A DNA stretch of 64,000 nucleotides from Flavobacterium luteolum (GTDB lineage: Bacteria; Bacteroidota; Bacteroidia; Flavobacteriales; Flavobacteriaceae): contig NZ_CP114286.1 in the NCBI RefSeq assembly GCF_027111275.1, positions 682,001 to 746,000 of the forward strand, given 5' to 3'. Made by a program: the position numbers and the translations under genes. Below the pieces are notes generated by a model. That model was not told the origin of the DNA. It was given only the letters and a program-made list of their open reading frames with translations, and searched no databases. Of this stretch, positions 33,656 through 42,653 are shown in pieces (within the stretch, counting starts at the first letter, position 1; every line of letters starts with the position of its first letter).

Positions 33656-35782
33656 TTAAAACATCTTGTTAAATCCTTCGCTCTTCACTTTCCAAGTGCC
33701 ATCTTTTGGGAAACCTGGATTTTGTTCTGTAGACCCGTCCCAGCCGGCACACATCATGGCAACTGCTGTTAAAATACCTCCATTACCCGGAAGATAAAGT
33801 GTTAATCTTTCTGCTTGATAATTATGTCCGTTTTTCAAATAAGTATTAGTAGTTACATTCATAAAAAGTGCATCTACAGCTTTTTCTGGCATGTTTAATC
33901 TTGCGGCCGACATGGCTGTCATCGGAAAATCCCAGCCCCAAGTTTTATCCCAAGACCAAGTATTCCAAACCAGATCAAAAGTGTTTTTCATGATTTTTTT
34001 GTCTAAAAGAGACGTTTCTGGAAGCATCCCAAAAGTTCCTAGGACAGAAGGATGATCGGTTTTAAATTCTGGATTAGTATAAGAATCTGTAGCGCTTTCT
34101 GTTGCCAGATACACATTATCTGCCACAGGAAGTTTAGATAACTTAGCCAAAACCGTTTCCCATTTTTCAGGCACATTCTGATTGAGCTTTTTCTTCCATG
34201 CAATAGCAGTTTTCAAAGCCCAGTTCCAATACGCCAATTCATAAGTTGGGTTAAACGTTTCCATTGCTTTAAAACGTTCTTGCGCCGGAATTACGCCCGG
34301 ACCTAATACATAACGATCCTTTTTATCATCGTAATGAGCAAACGAAGCCATAAAATCAGCCGTCGCAAAAACACGTTCGCTGTATAAATTCAACGTTGAA
34401 TTTGTTGGATTAGCCCTGTACATTAATTCTGCATAGGTTATAAAATGCGGTTGCTGCCAAATTAAAAATGACCCTACAGATGATGGGCTTTCGTTTCCGT
34501 CTGCATCCACCATTTTTTGCCATCTTGCACCTTCAAAACCTTGTCTTTTGGCAATATTTTTGGCCTTATCAAAAACCTTTTGATACCAAGGGAGACTTCT
34601 CTCCAGCAATTCTGGTCGGCCCCAAAGTGCAAAATGTACACCATGCCACCAATGCATTTCCAAGTGCGGTTTTCCATACCAGCTGTTATAGGTTAAACCT
34701 GTTTCTTGTGGCGGAACTTTTCCCGTACATTGTGCTTTTGTCAAATACTGCGATAAAATTATTCTTCGTTCTAATTCATTGGCACGCTTATCTGTACTGC
34801 CCGAAAAATCTACGGCAGCACCGCTTTTCCAGAATTTCTCCCAGCCTTTTATACTGCTGTTCTGAATGTCGGTAAACGAAGAATTCTGAATCGATTTATT
34901 TCCCGCCAAAGCAAAAAGCGCGCTTAATTCCAATGTATTAGAATCTGAAGCTTCAACCACAAAATAATGATTAGACGCTTTTTTGATTTTAGCATTTCCT
35001 TTCCATCTGAAATTCACATTATACGAAATGCTGTCCATTTTATGTGTAACAACAGCTTCGGTTTTAGATTTTTCTATAAGTTCGCTTTTATAATCCTGCT
35101 TCCCTTCATATTTCGTTCCCATATCTGCCCATTCGCCAGTTGGAAACGGAATTCGCAAACTGATTTTTAAACGCTTTTCTTTCAATAAATCTGATTTTAC
35201 TTTTACGCCAATTTCATCTTTTTCCTGATGCGAAGCTGTTAAAACTGTTACAGGAGTTCCTTCAATTTCAAAATAACTTTCAATTTCTCCCGTCCATACA
35301 TTCAGCTTTTGCGAAATTGCTTTTACATCAGTCGATTGAGCCCAACTGCCGTCTTTTTTAGTAATTTCAAAACCCAAATTCCCTAACTGCAGTAAATGCG
35401 GATTCTGTCTAAACCAGTTCACAGCATCCACTTTTCTTTTGGGTTCTTTAATTTGAACCGTATACGAAATATCTCTTCCGTATTGTTTGTAATCTCTTAA
35501 GGTTTCAGAAAACTTATAATTCTCTGTATTTTTATAACTATCCCACCCCCATTCAGATTGCGTTCCCAGCGGAATTCCGTTTTGATAGGTTTTCGGAAAA
35601 GTCTGCAGTCCGGTGGCATCTACGGTAAAAGCAAAAGCTCCATTTCCGACCGTTAAAGATGCCAAAGTATCAATAGCCGAAATTTGAACATTGTGCCTTG
35701 CCACCAAAGCCTTTCGATCAATTTTCTGCGCCAATGCCGAAATCGAAAATAAGAATATGGTTATGAGCTGATAGTTTTTCAT
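33656..35782 (-). CDS. (alpha/alpha)6-barrel glycoside hydrolase-like protein
   Basis: 708 aa with a Sec signal (1-18). An N-terminal beta-domain (about 25-290) is followed by a helical barrel region with GKPHLEMHWWHGVHFALWGR and WGWDFPMTAMSAARLNMPEK. This layout resembles GH65/GH95/GH142-clan enzymes, but no family signature is certain. Aromatic-rich WYGKPHLEMHWWHG probably lines the active cleft. It lies in the rhamnogalacturonan locus between PL11 and the DUF4450 gene, so a pectin side-chain substrate is likely. The catalytic acid cannot be named with confidence. Confidence 0.72.
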   Translation of the reverse strand: MKNYQLITIFLFSISALAQKIDRKALVARHNVQISAIDTLASLTVGNGAFAFTVDATGLQTFPKTYQNGIPLGTQSEWGWDSYKNTENYKFSETLRDYKQYGRDISYTVQIKEPKRKVDAVNWFRQNPHLLQLGNLGFEITKKDGSWAQSTDVKAISQKLNVWTGEIESYFEIEGTPVTVLTASHQEKDEIGVKVKSDLLKEKRLKISLRIPFPTGEWADMGTKYEGKQDYKSELIEKSKTEAVVTHKMDSISYNVNFRWKGNAKIKKASNHYFVVEASDSNTLELSALFALAGNKSIQNSSFTDIQNSSIKGWEKFWKSGAAVDFSGSTDKRANELERRIILSQYLTKAQCTGKVPPQETGLTYNSWYGKPHLEMHWWHGVHFALWGRPELLERSLPWYQKVFDKAKNIAKRQGFEGARWQKMVDADGNESPSSVGSFLIWQQPHFITYAELMYRANPTNSTLNLYSERVFATADFMASFAHYDDKKDRYVLGPGVIPAQERFKAMETFNPTYELAYWNWALKTAIAWKKKLNQNVPEKWETVLAKLSKLPVADNVYLATESATDSYTNPEFKTDHPSVLGTFGMLPETSLLDKKIMKNTFDLVWNTWSWDKTWGWDFPMTAMSAARLNMPEKAVDALFMNVTTNTYLKNGHNYQAERLTLYLPGNGGILTAVAMMCAGWDGSTEQNPGFPKDGTWKVKSEGFNKMF

Positions 35783-35834
35783 GTGGTTATTTTAGGTTAG
35801 TTTTTTTTTTGTTTCAAGTTTCAAGTTTCAAGTT

Positions 35835-35938
35835 GGCTTCGACTTAGCTCAGCCTGACAGATAAGGCATTTTTACTTTGTTTCTTTGTTTCTTTATTTCT
35901 TTGTTTCTCTGCGTGTCAGGCAGAGCGAAGTCGAAGCC
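35835..35938. repeat. Dispersed inverted repeat (GCTTCGAC...GTCGAAGC family)
   Basis: Arms at 35835-35859 and 35914-35938 are imperfect inverted copies (GGCTTCGACTTAGCTCAG against GAGCGAAGTCGAAGCC) around a TTTCTTTG-rich spacer. A 7-bp tandem GTTTCAA (x3) lies just before, at about 35812-35834. Confidence 0.65.
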
Positions 35939-35974
35939 CCATTCTATAAATTATCTCATTATCTAATTGAGACA

Positions 35975-38900
35975 TTACCTAATTAAAGTAACACCCATCA
36001 AACCAATCACCACATCATTGGCAATTGTTTTCAAAGTGAGGCTTTTTAAAGTTTTGTTTTTATTTAAAGGCAAATCTAGAATTGTACCTGCACCGCCTTC
36101 AACTCCATAATTACTGAAACCTTTTATAGCTTTAAAATCTTTAAAGTCTCTTGAAATCTCACCAGTTTTAAAATAAACTCTCGGCGGTCTAGGCGCACCG
36201 GTTGTAAAAGCTTTTCCGTCAATAAAATAATCTTGTTCGATCGGCCACCAGTTTTCTGGGTTTTTTAATTGCAGAATTTCCGACGTCCCGTCCGTATAAT
36301 TTACTGTAATTTCCCCATTTACAATTCGGCTCTGCATTGGATTTGTTGTTCCTGCAAGCATAAAATAAGCATGTGAAGCTTTTCCGTTTAATGGAATACT
36401 GATTCTTTCTGGAAAATTATCCCACATCGATGTGAAAACAATATTCTTCTGATTTTCATCTGATGGTGTTTGAAACGTAATCCCATTTGGCATTTTTATT
36501 TCACCATTCTGTTTCGCTTTTTCTCGAAGTCCAGAATCATCTATTTTTACGGTCACATTTGGATAACACCAGTTTCCAATTCCTTGTTTTGGGAGCTGTA
36601 ATGTCACAGTTTTAGGTCTTGGCGACAAATATTCGTAATTAAAAATATCGGTGACTTTTGCATTAAAAAATGAAGAAAGTAGAACTGTTTCTGTTTTCGC
36701 TGTCTTATCCAGAGGCATATCCCAATTGATATTGTTTTCATCTGATTGTTTTTCAGCTTTTACATTCAGGTGAACAGGATTCCACCAAGTCATTTCTCCT
36801 TGTTTTAATTTCACAAAAAATACTTTATCGCCAGCCGAATTTACTTTCGCTTTAAGCGAATAATTTTCCTTCGAAACTTCCTTTAAAAGCTCCTGCGGAT
36901 CGTAAACAGAAATTATCTCCGACTTTGATGTTTTAAATTCTAAAGTTTCATTAATTGCATAAAAATCTTTTGTTTTAATATCTTCCAAAGCATCTCCTTT
37001 CCATTTAATGTGAATCTCATAATTCGGATTATAAGGAACTTCAATACTGATTTTTACTTTTCCGATACTTTCATCAACTAATTTCCATGCAACTGATTTC
37101 CCGTTGACTGAGATACTTTCTACACTTTCAAAAGACGAATTCAAAATCAATTTCAAATTCATTTTTGCCGCAAACTGATTTTTAATTGAATATCTCTCTT
37201 CTTTATTTTCTCTTTTAAAATCAATTGAAATATCTGGAATCTCCAATGAGGCAGTATTCCATTTTTCAGGAAAACCCTGCTGGATAGTTACAACCTCGTT
37301 TATAGCATCAGGCTGGATACCGAAAAGTCCTTCAACCAAAGTTCTCGACGCCATACCAATTGGATCGGCAAAATCGCGGTACAATTCTCCTCGCATGGCA
37401 TCCTGAAACAAAAGCTGTTCAAAACCTCCAGGCGAAGCACCCAAATACATACTTTCTATTAACGCGCTTTCCCACATCTTATAAGCTTTTTCAGATTGTC
37501 CGCCTTGCCAGAAAGCCAGCGAAGTATGCAATTGTTCTGCCAAAGCCACATTATTGGTTGACCAAGTATAAGGCTGCCAATTTGTGGTGGAGATTACATA
37601 AAGATCTTTTTTATCCAATCCATCTGCCGAAATCGGAATATGCGGAATCTGATTGTTCACATAATCAAGCATTTGATAACTCTCAAAAGGATTTGACAAT
37701 TCGGAATCGATTGTATGATAAATACTCCAAACGCCAGGCGAATCGTGCAATAATCGATTTCTTAAAGCATCTTTATATTCGGCAAAAATTCCCTTTTTCG
37801 AAATCCAAAGCTGTTGGTTTACCGCTTTTAAGATTTTATCTGCTTCTTTTACATAAGGTGTATCATCTTTTCCTATTTTTCTTGCCAGTTCTGCCACCAT
37901 TTTATTGGCATAATAATTATATGCAGAAGAATGAATAACGCCGCCGCCGCTATACTGCAAAGCATCACTCGCCCATATCGACGCGTAAGCATCATAAAGT
38001 CCGTCATTGTCTGGGTCAAAATTTCTTTTTTCCCAATTTAAATGCCGCTCAATTGTCGGCCACATTTCTTTTAAAAAAGCAGTATCACCAGTCCATTTAA
38101 AATGACGAAACATTTGATCAAAAAAAACCAGATTCATATCATAATGATGCGCAACATTATTTTTATTCGGACTTCGGCTGATGTATCCGCTGCTAAACAT
38201 CGATGTGCCAATTTCTTCTTTTTGTCTTGCCAGATTTTTTTCTTCATCAAAAACTACGGGTCCGCTTTCTGGAGAAATTACTTGAGAATTGCTGTAACTT
38301 GTAAAATGCGTTTTCGCTCTGTCATGCCAGCCCAAAGGATCTGCCGTATAAGCTCCACGCCACGCATTTAAATACATCCTCCACGCAATTGCTCCATGAA
38401 GATACGCAGGACTTTCCCAAATTCCGTCTGAAGCAATTGCCAACGCAGAACCTAATGTATTAATATAATCGTCTGGTGTTTTTACTTTAATTCTGTTGGC
38501 TAAAAAATGTGTTTCATCAACTGCTTTTTTATAAAGTTCGGCAATAGATTTTTGGTTATAATTTATTTTTGACACTTCTGGAACAAAAAGCCAATAATCA
38601 CCTTTTGCTGAAACAGAATTCACTTTTCCAGTTATTAAAGACAATCCCTCTGCTTTAGAATCAAACAATTCCAGCGGGTTTTTCTGCAAATCGGCATTAG
38701 CCAAATGAACTTCTGAGCCAGGAAAAAAACCGCTTAAAGTTCTGTTATTTCCTGTTTTTTGTCGGTTGCTTTCTGAACCATATTCTAAAACGAAAGATTC
38801 TTTTTTAAGAGTGTACTTATTGCCAAGACAATATTGTGGCTGTAAATAAAAAACTGATTCAGGATCTGCACCAACATCACCGTCACGGCTAAATTTCTTT

Positions 38901-39385
38901 CCTGTTGCACCGCCAAAAGCCCACACTAAATTGATTTTCTTAGGCAGTTTTTCACCATATATTTTTACTATAAAACCTTCACTTTCTTTTAACGCAGCAA
39001 CGTCTACAAATAGTTTTCCGTTTTCTAAAATAGGATCTTCAATAGTATAATGCATCGTTCCTAAAACATATCTCGTATCAATTTTAGAAGCTTCAGTTAT
39101 CCATTTGCTTTCTTTTCCGTTTACGAGAGCTAATTTAAAATTGCCTCCCATACCAGGCATGTACATCGCAAATTCAGGAAGATCTCCGGTTTCAACTCTA
39201 AAAGCGGTATTAGAACCATAAAGCGCTCTGTTGAATTTTCGAGTTCCGTTTTTCAAAACAAAACTATTGCCTTCGGGTACATAATGTATTTTACGAAGTG
39301 GAGCATTTTCCTGACCAAAAATGAAAAGAGTCGATGACAGAAACAAGACAGCTAAAGTGCAAATAGTTTGTTTTTTAATTCTCAT
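35975..39385 (-). CDS. DUF4450 domain protein, predicted large glycoside hydrolase
   Basis: 1136 aa with a Sec signal (1-24). The opening RKIHYVPEGNSFVLKNGTRK, then FNRALYGSNTAFRVETGDLP and FAMYMPGMGGNFKLALVNGK is the characteristic DUF4450 block seen in Bacteroidota pectin loci. A helical barrel follows (about 320-740, with AWRMYLNAWRGAYTADPLGW and HHYDMNLVFFDQMFRHFKWT), then beta-domains to the C-terminus. It heads the minus-strand genes of the locus, behind a promoter region shared with the GH2 gene. Exact bond specificity is not established from sequence. Confidence 0.85.
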   Translation of the reverse strand: MRIKKQTICTLAVLFLSSTLFIFGQENAPLRKIHYVPEGNSFVLKNGTRKFNRALYGSNTAFRVETGDLPEFAMYMPGMGGNFKLALVNGKESKWITEASKIDTRYVLGTMHYTIEDPILENGKLFVDVAALKESEGFIVKIYGEKLPKKINLVWAFGGATGKKFSRDGDVGADPESVFYLQPQYCLGNKYTLKKESFVLEYGSESNRQKTGNNRTLSGFFPGSEVHLANADLQKNPLELFDSKAEGLSLITGKVNSVSAKGDYWLFVPEVSKINYNQKSIAELYKKAVDETHFLANRIKVKTPDDYINTLGSALAIASDGIWESPAYLHGAIAWRMYLNAWRGAYTADPLGWHDRAKTHFTSYSNSQVISPESGPVVFDEEKNLARQKEEIGTSMFSSGYISRSPNKNNVAHHYDMNLVFFDQMFRHFKWTGDTAFLKEMWPTIERHLNWEKRNFDPDNDGLYDAYASIWASDALQYSGGGVIHSSAYNYYANKMVAELARKIGKDDTPYVKEADKILKAVNQQLWISKKGIFAEYKDALRNRLLHDSPGVWSIYHTIDSELSNPFESYQMLDYVNNQIPHIPISADGLDKKDLYVISTTNWQPYTWSTNNVALAEQLHTSLAFWQGGQSEKAYKMWESALIESMYLGASPGGFEQLLFQDAMRGELYRDFADPIGMASRTLVEGLFGIQPDAINEVVTIQQGFPEKWNTASLEIPDISIDFKRENKEERYSIKNQFAAKMNLKLILNSSFESVESISVNGKSVAWKLVDESIGKVKISIEVPYNPNYEIHIKWKGDALEDIKTKDFYAINETLEFKTSKSEIISVYDPQELLKEVSKENYSLKAKVNSAGDKVFFVKLKQGEMTWWNPVHLNVKAEKQSDENNINWDMPLDKTAKTETVLLSSFFNAKVTDIFNYEYLSPRPKTVTLQLPKQGIGNWCYPNVTVKIDDSGLREKAKQNGEIKMPNGITFQTPSDENQKNIVFTSMWDNFPERISIPLNGKASHAYFMLAGTTNPMQSRIVNGEITVNYTDGTSEILQLKNPENWWPIEQDYFIDGKAFTTGAPRPPRVYFKTGEISRDFKDFKAIKGFSNYGVEGGAGTILDLPLNKNKTLKSLTLKTIANDVVIGLMGVTLIR

Positions 39386-39493
39386 AAAAATTCAACATAT
39401 TGATAATTATTGAAATCTGAATAATAAAATTTTTCCTTTATTATTTTATCAATTAAATAATGTAGTTGCAATTTCTTTGTTTTTTTATCGGAT

Positions 39494-39513
39494 AGTATCC
39501 TGTACCTACCTGA
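39494..39513 (-). promoter_or_regulatory. PUL operator site, weaker copy facing the DUF4450 gene
   Basis: Minus-strand ACAGGATACT (39494-39503) is preceded by a degenerate half-site retaining CAGG (39504-39513) with 10-bp periodicity. Unlike the three other sites, no good TAnnTTTG lies 18 bp downstream; TACATTAT at 39457-39464 is the closest match. Confidence 0.5.
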
Positions 39514-39565
39514 TTTTGGAAATTTAAAGAAAATGCCAATTTTTAGAACAATCTTACAATTTTTA

Positions 39566-39611
39566 ACATCATAGTACAGGATACAATATCTAAAACGAAC
39601 AATTAGATTTG
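39566..39611 (+). promoter_or_regulatory. PUL operator and promoter of the GH2 gene
   Basis: ACATCATAGT-ACAGGATACA (39566-39585) is a 10-bp-period direct repeat. Exactly 18 bp later is a perfect -7 element TAGATTTG (39604-39611). The same layout occurs before the GH106 and susC genes. Confidence 0.72.
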
Positions 39612-39678
39612 ATATACTAATTTCTTCCAGCCACAAAAAAGGTAAAAGAAAACGACCCACAAACCAACCCAAATTTGT

Positions 39679-42528
39679 ATGAACAGCAGGCTTTCAAAAA
39701 ACATTCTCGCATTTCTTATTTTCAGTGCTTTTCTTTTTAATGCCAACGCCCAGAAGACGGATAAAATTTTTCTTTCTGGACTAGATTTTGAACATCCTGC
39801 ACAGTGGGATTTTTATTGTACCGATGGCAATAACAGTAAAATTTGGACAAAAATAAATGTGCCATCGCAATGGGAATTGGAAGGTTTTGGCGAATACACT
39901 TATGGACGCTGGTACAAAGAACTTAATCAGAAAGAGCCCAGCAAAGAAGAAGGTTTTTATAAATATGAATTTGATGTTCCATCCCATTACAAAGATAAAA
40001 CGATTCTAATCGCTTTTGGTGGTGCTATGACCGACACTGAGGTAAAAATCAACGGGAAAATTGCAGGACCGATTCATCAAGGCGGATTTTACGAATTCAA
40101 ATACGATATTTCGTCTCTTTTAAAGTTAGGTTCTAAAAATATTTTAGAAGTTCATGTTTGGAAACATTCTGCTAATAAATCTGTAAATAATGCTGAAAGA
40201 AGAGCCGATTGGTGGCTTTTTGGCGGAATTTATCGTCCAGTTTGGCTGGAAGTTTCACCTAAAACTCAAATTCAGAATATTGCGGTAAATCCAAAAATGG
40301 ACGGTTCACTTACGGTTGATTTGAATCTGAAGAACATTTCAAAAAATACAATCGTAGAAGCATCCATATCAAGTGATCAAGAAACTTTTCCTGTTTTTAA
40401 TTTTCCGCTTAAAGCGAAAGCTATACAAGAAACTATTGCGGTAAAATGGGAAAACGTTAAACCTTGGAATCCCGAAAATCCGAATTTATACGACTTAAAA
40501 CTGGTTTTAAAACAAAATGGAAACATTATCCATGAATATCATAAAAAGATAGGTTTTAGAACTTTAGAATTCAAAAAACAGGACGGAATTTACGTAAACG
40601 ACACCAAAATTATCATGAAAGGAATTAACCGTCATTCTTTTTGGCCTGAAGGCGGACGCAGTACAAGCAAACGCATAAGCGAGCTTGATGTAAAACTGAT
40701 TAAAGATATGAATATGAATGCCGTTCGTGGACATTATCCGCCAGATGATCATTTTTTGGATGTTTGCGATTCTCTTGGGCTTTTTGTTTTGAATGAATTG
40801 GCAGGCTGGCAAAACTCTTATGACACCCAAACAGGAACTAAACTCGCCAAAGAAATGATTACAAGAGATGTAAATCATCCGTCAGTCATAATTTGGGATA
40901 ACGGAAATGAAGGCGGATGGAATTATGATGTCGACAGAGTTTTTGATGAAAATGATCCGCAGAAAAGAATTGTGATCCATCCGTGGGCCGATTTTAATGG
41001 TTGGGATACGCATCATTATCCAACGTATTTAACGGGAATGCATCGCTTTAATTCGGGTGAAAATGTATTTTTCCCAACTGAATTCATGCACGGAACTTAT
41101 GATAACGGACATGGTGCTGCGCTTGAAGATTTTTGGAATCGATACAAAGAAAGTCCCTTGTTTGCAGGCGGTTTTATGTGGGCAATGCTTGACGAAGCGG
41201 TAAAACGTTCTGACTGGAAAGGTGAACAAAAATTTGATTCTAAAGGTTCTCTGGCAGCCGATGGAATTCTGGGACCTCATCGTGAAAAAGAAGGAAGCTA
41301 TTTTGCTGTAAAAGAAATTTGGGCACCAATTCAGTTTCAGCCCAAACAGATAACAGATACTTTTGACGGTTCTTTTTTAATTACAAATGATTATTTATTC
41401 AGCAATTTGAGTTCCTGCAAAATGGAATTTAAAGTTTTGAAAGCAGACACAACTATTTTATATACGGATAAAACGGCTCAAGAAATAAGCTCTGGTAAAA
41501 TCGAAATTCCGAGTATTAATCCAGGTGAAAGCAGAAAAATTAAATTTGCTGTTCCTCCAAATTTCTTTGAAGGCGATATTTTATCTATTACAGCGTTCGG
41601 TCAGTTCAACAAGGAAATTTACACTTGGACCTGGCCTATTCATAAGGCTAAATTTTATGCTTCTAAATTCTTAGCAACTCAGAATTCAAAAACAAAAGCT
41701 TCGGTAACCAAAACCAATTCTGAAATTACATTAAAAGGAAATGAGGTAACGGTTGTTATTGATGCCTCAACTGGCGAAATTCAGAAAATCAGCAATAAAT
41801 CTGAAGTGATTCCGCTTACAAATGGTCCGCGTCCGATTGGTATGAAAGCCAAATTAAAAGACATTCAAATATCGCACGAAAACGAAAAAGCAATCTGTCA
41901 GGTTAATTATTCTGGTGGTTTGTCATCCATAAAATGGATTATGGAAGCCGATGGGAGATTAAAAATGGAATTGCTGGCTTTAAAAAATGCATCAGGCGGA
42001 GATGGTTTTGATGGTGCTTTTTTTGAAGATAAAATCAATGCTTTTGGTATTACTTTCAGCTTTCCCGAAAAAAAAGTTATCGGAATTAAGTGGTTTGGAA
42101 GAGGTCCGTATCGTGTTTGGAAAAACCGCATAAAAGGCACAACTTACGGCTTTTGGCAAAAGGATTACAATAATACAATTACAGGAGAAAGTTTTGAAAA
42201 TCTCATCTACCCAGAATTTAAAGGTTATCACGCCAATTTATTGGGAGCCAATTTAAAAGCAGGAAATTCATCTTTTAAAGTTTTCAGCGAATCCGATAAT
42301 TTATTTTTGAGACTATTTACGCCAGATCTTCCTAAAAATGGTTTTCCAGGAAGTTATCCTCAACCTGATTTTCCTGAAGGTGATATCTCTTTTATGTATG
42401 AAATTCCAGCTATGAGAGATTTTAAACCTTTAGAACAGCAAGGCCCGCAAAGTCAGCCTACAAATATTAGAATCAAAAAAGGCGACGATGGAATTAGAAT
42501 GGATTTGTGGTTTGATTTTAGATTTTAG
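39679..42528 (+). CDS. Glycoside hydrolase family 2 (beta-galactosidase-like)
   Basis: 949 aa with a Sec signal (1-25). GH2 architecture: sugar-binding jelly roll (about 45-200, WYKELNQKEPSKEEGFYKYE), immunoglobulin-like domain, TIM barrel (about 310-600), and C-terminal beta-sandwich (Bgal_small_N-like). The acid/base is E411 in WDNGNEGGWNYD, and the probable nucleophile is E468 in PTEFMHGTYDNG. KGINRHSFWPEGGRSTSKRI is the usual barrel start. In a rhamnogalacturonan I locus it probably removes galactose side chains or a related beta-linked sugar. First gene of a two-gene plus-strand unit. Confidence 0.9.
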   Translation: MNSRLSKNILAFLIFSAFLFNANAQKTDKIFLSGLDFEHPAQWDFYCTDGNNSKIWTKINVPSQWELEGFGEYTYGRWYKELNQKEPSKEEGFYKYEFDVPSHYKDKTILIAFGGAMTDTEVKINGKIAGPIHQGGFYEFKYDISSLLKLGSKNILEVHVWKHSANKSVNNAERRADWWLFGGIYRPVWLEVSPKTQIQNIAVNPKMDGSLTVDLNLKNISKNTIVEASISSDQETFPVFNFPLKAKAIQETIAVKWENVKPWNPENPNLYDLKLVLKQNGNIIHEYHKKIGFRTLEFKKQDGIYVNDTKIIMKGINRHSFWPEGGRSTSKRISELDVKLIKDMNMNAVRGHYPPDDHFLDVCDSLGLFVLNELAGWQNSYDTQTGTKLAKEMITRDVNHPSVIIWDNGNEGGWNYDVDRVFDENDPQKRIVIHPWADFNGWDTHHYPTYLTGMHRFNSGENVFFPTEFMHGTYDNGHGAALEDFWNRYKESPLFAGGFMWAMLDEAVKRSDWKGEQKFDSKGSLAADGILGPHREKEGSYFAVKEIWAPIQFQPKQITDTFDGSFLITNDYLFSNLSSCKMEFKVLKADTTILYTDKTAQEISSGKIEIPSINPGESRKIKFAVPPNFFEGDILSITAFGQFNKEIYTWTWPIHKAKFYASKFLATQNSKTKASVTKTNSEITLKGNEVTVVIDASTGEIQKISNKSEVIPLTNGPRPIGMKAKLKDIQISHENEKAICQVNYSGGLSSIKWIMEADGRLKMELLALKNASGGDGFDGAFFEDKINAFGITFSFPEKKVIGIKWFGRGPYRVWKNRIKGTTYGFWQKDYNNTITGESFENLIYPEFKGYHANLLGANLKAGNSSFKVFSESDNLFLRLFTPDLPKNGFPGSYPQPDFPEGDISFMYEIPAMRDFKPLEQQGPQSQPTNIRIKKGDDGIRMDLWFDFRF

Positions 42529-42548
42529 ATTTTAGATTTTGCCATAAA

Positions 42549-42611
42549 GGCTTCGACTCCGCTCAGCCTGACAAATGAAAACGATTGTCAGCCTGAGTGG
42601 AGTCGAAGGCC
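42549..42611. repeat. Dispersed inverted repeat between GH2 and CE12 genes
   Basis: Arms at 42549-42573 (GGCTTCGACTCCGCTCAGCC core) and 42586-42611 form a near-perfect hairpin with a 12-nt spacer. It lies inside an operon, so it might cause partial termination or stabilise the upstream mRNA. Confidence 0.7.
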
Positions 42612-42653
42612 CATTTTACAACTCACATTTCACAATTCACAATTAAAAAAAAT

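Noticed and set aside
37360..37938. 192-codon ORF antisense to the DUF4450 gene
   Set aside because: Shadow of a long real gene; no promoter element or domain supports it.
39382..39672. 96-codon ORF on the minus strand before the DUF4450 gene
   Set aside because: It covers the divergent promoter region with operator sites and the GH2 promoter; its composition (runs of Phe, Lys, Tyr, Ile) looks like translated AT-rich spacer.
42597..42653. 19-codon N-terminal extension of the CE12 protein
   Set aside because: It runs through the right arm of a dispersed inverted repeat, and the ATG at 42654 starts a clean signal peptide.
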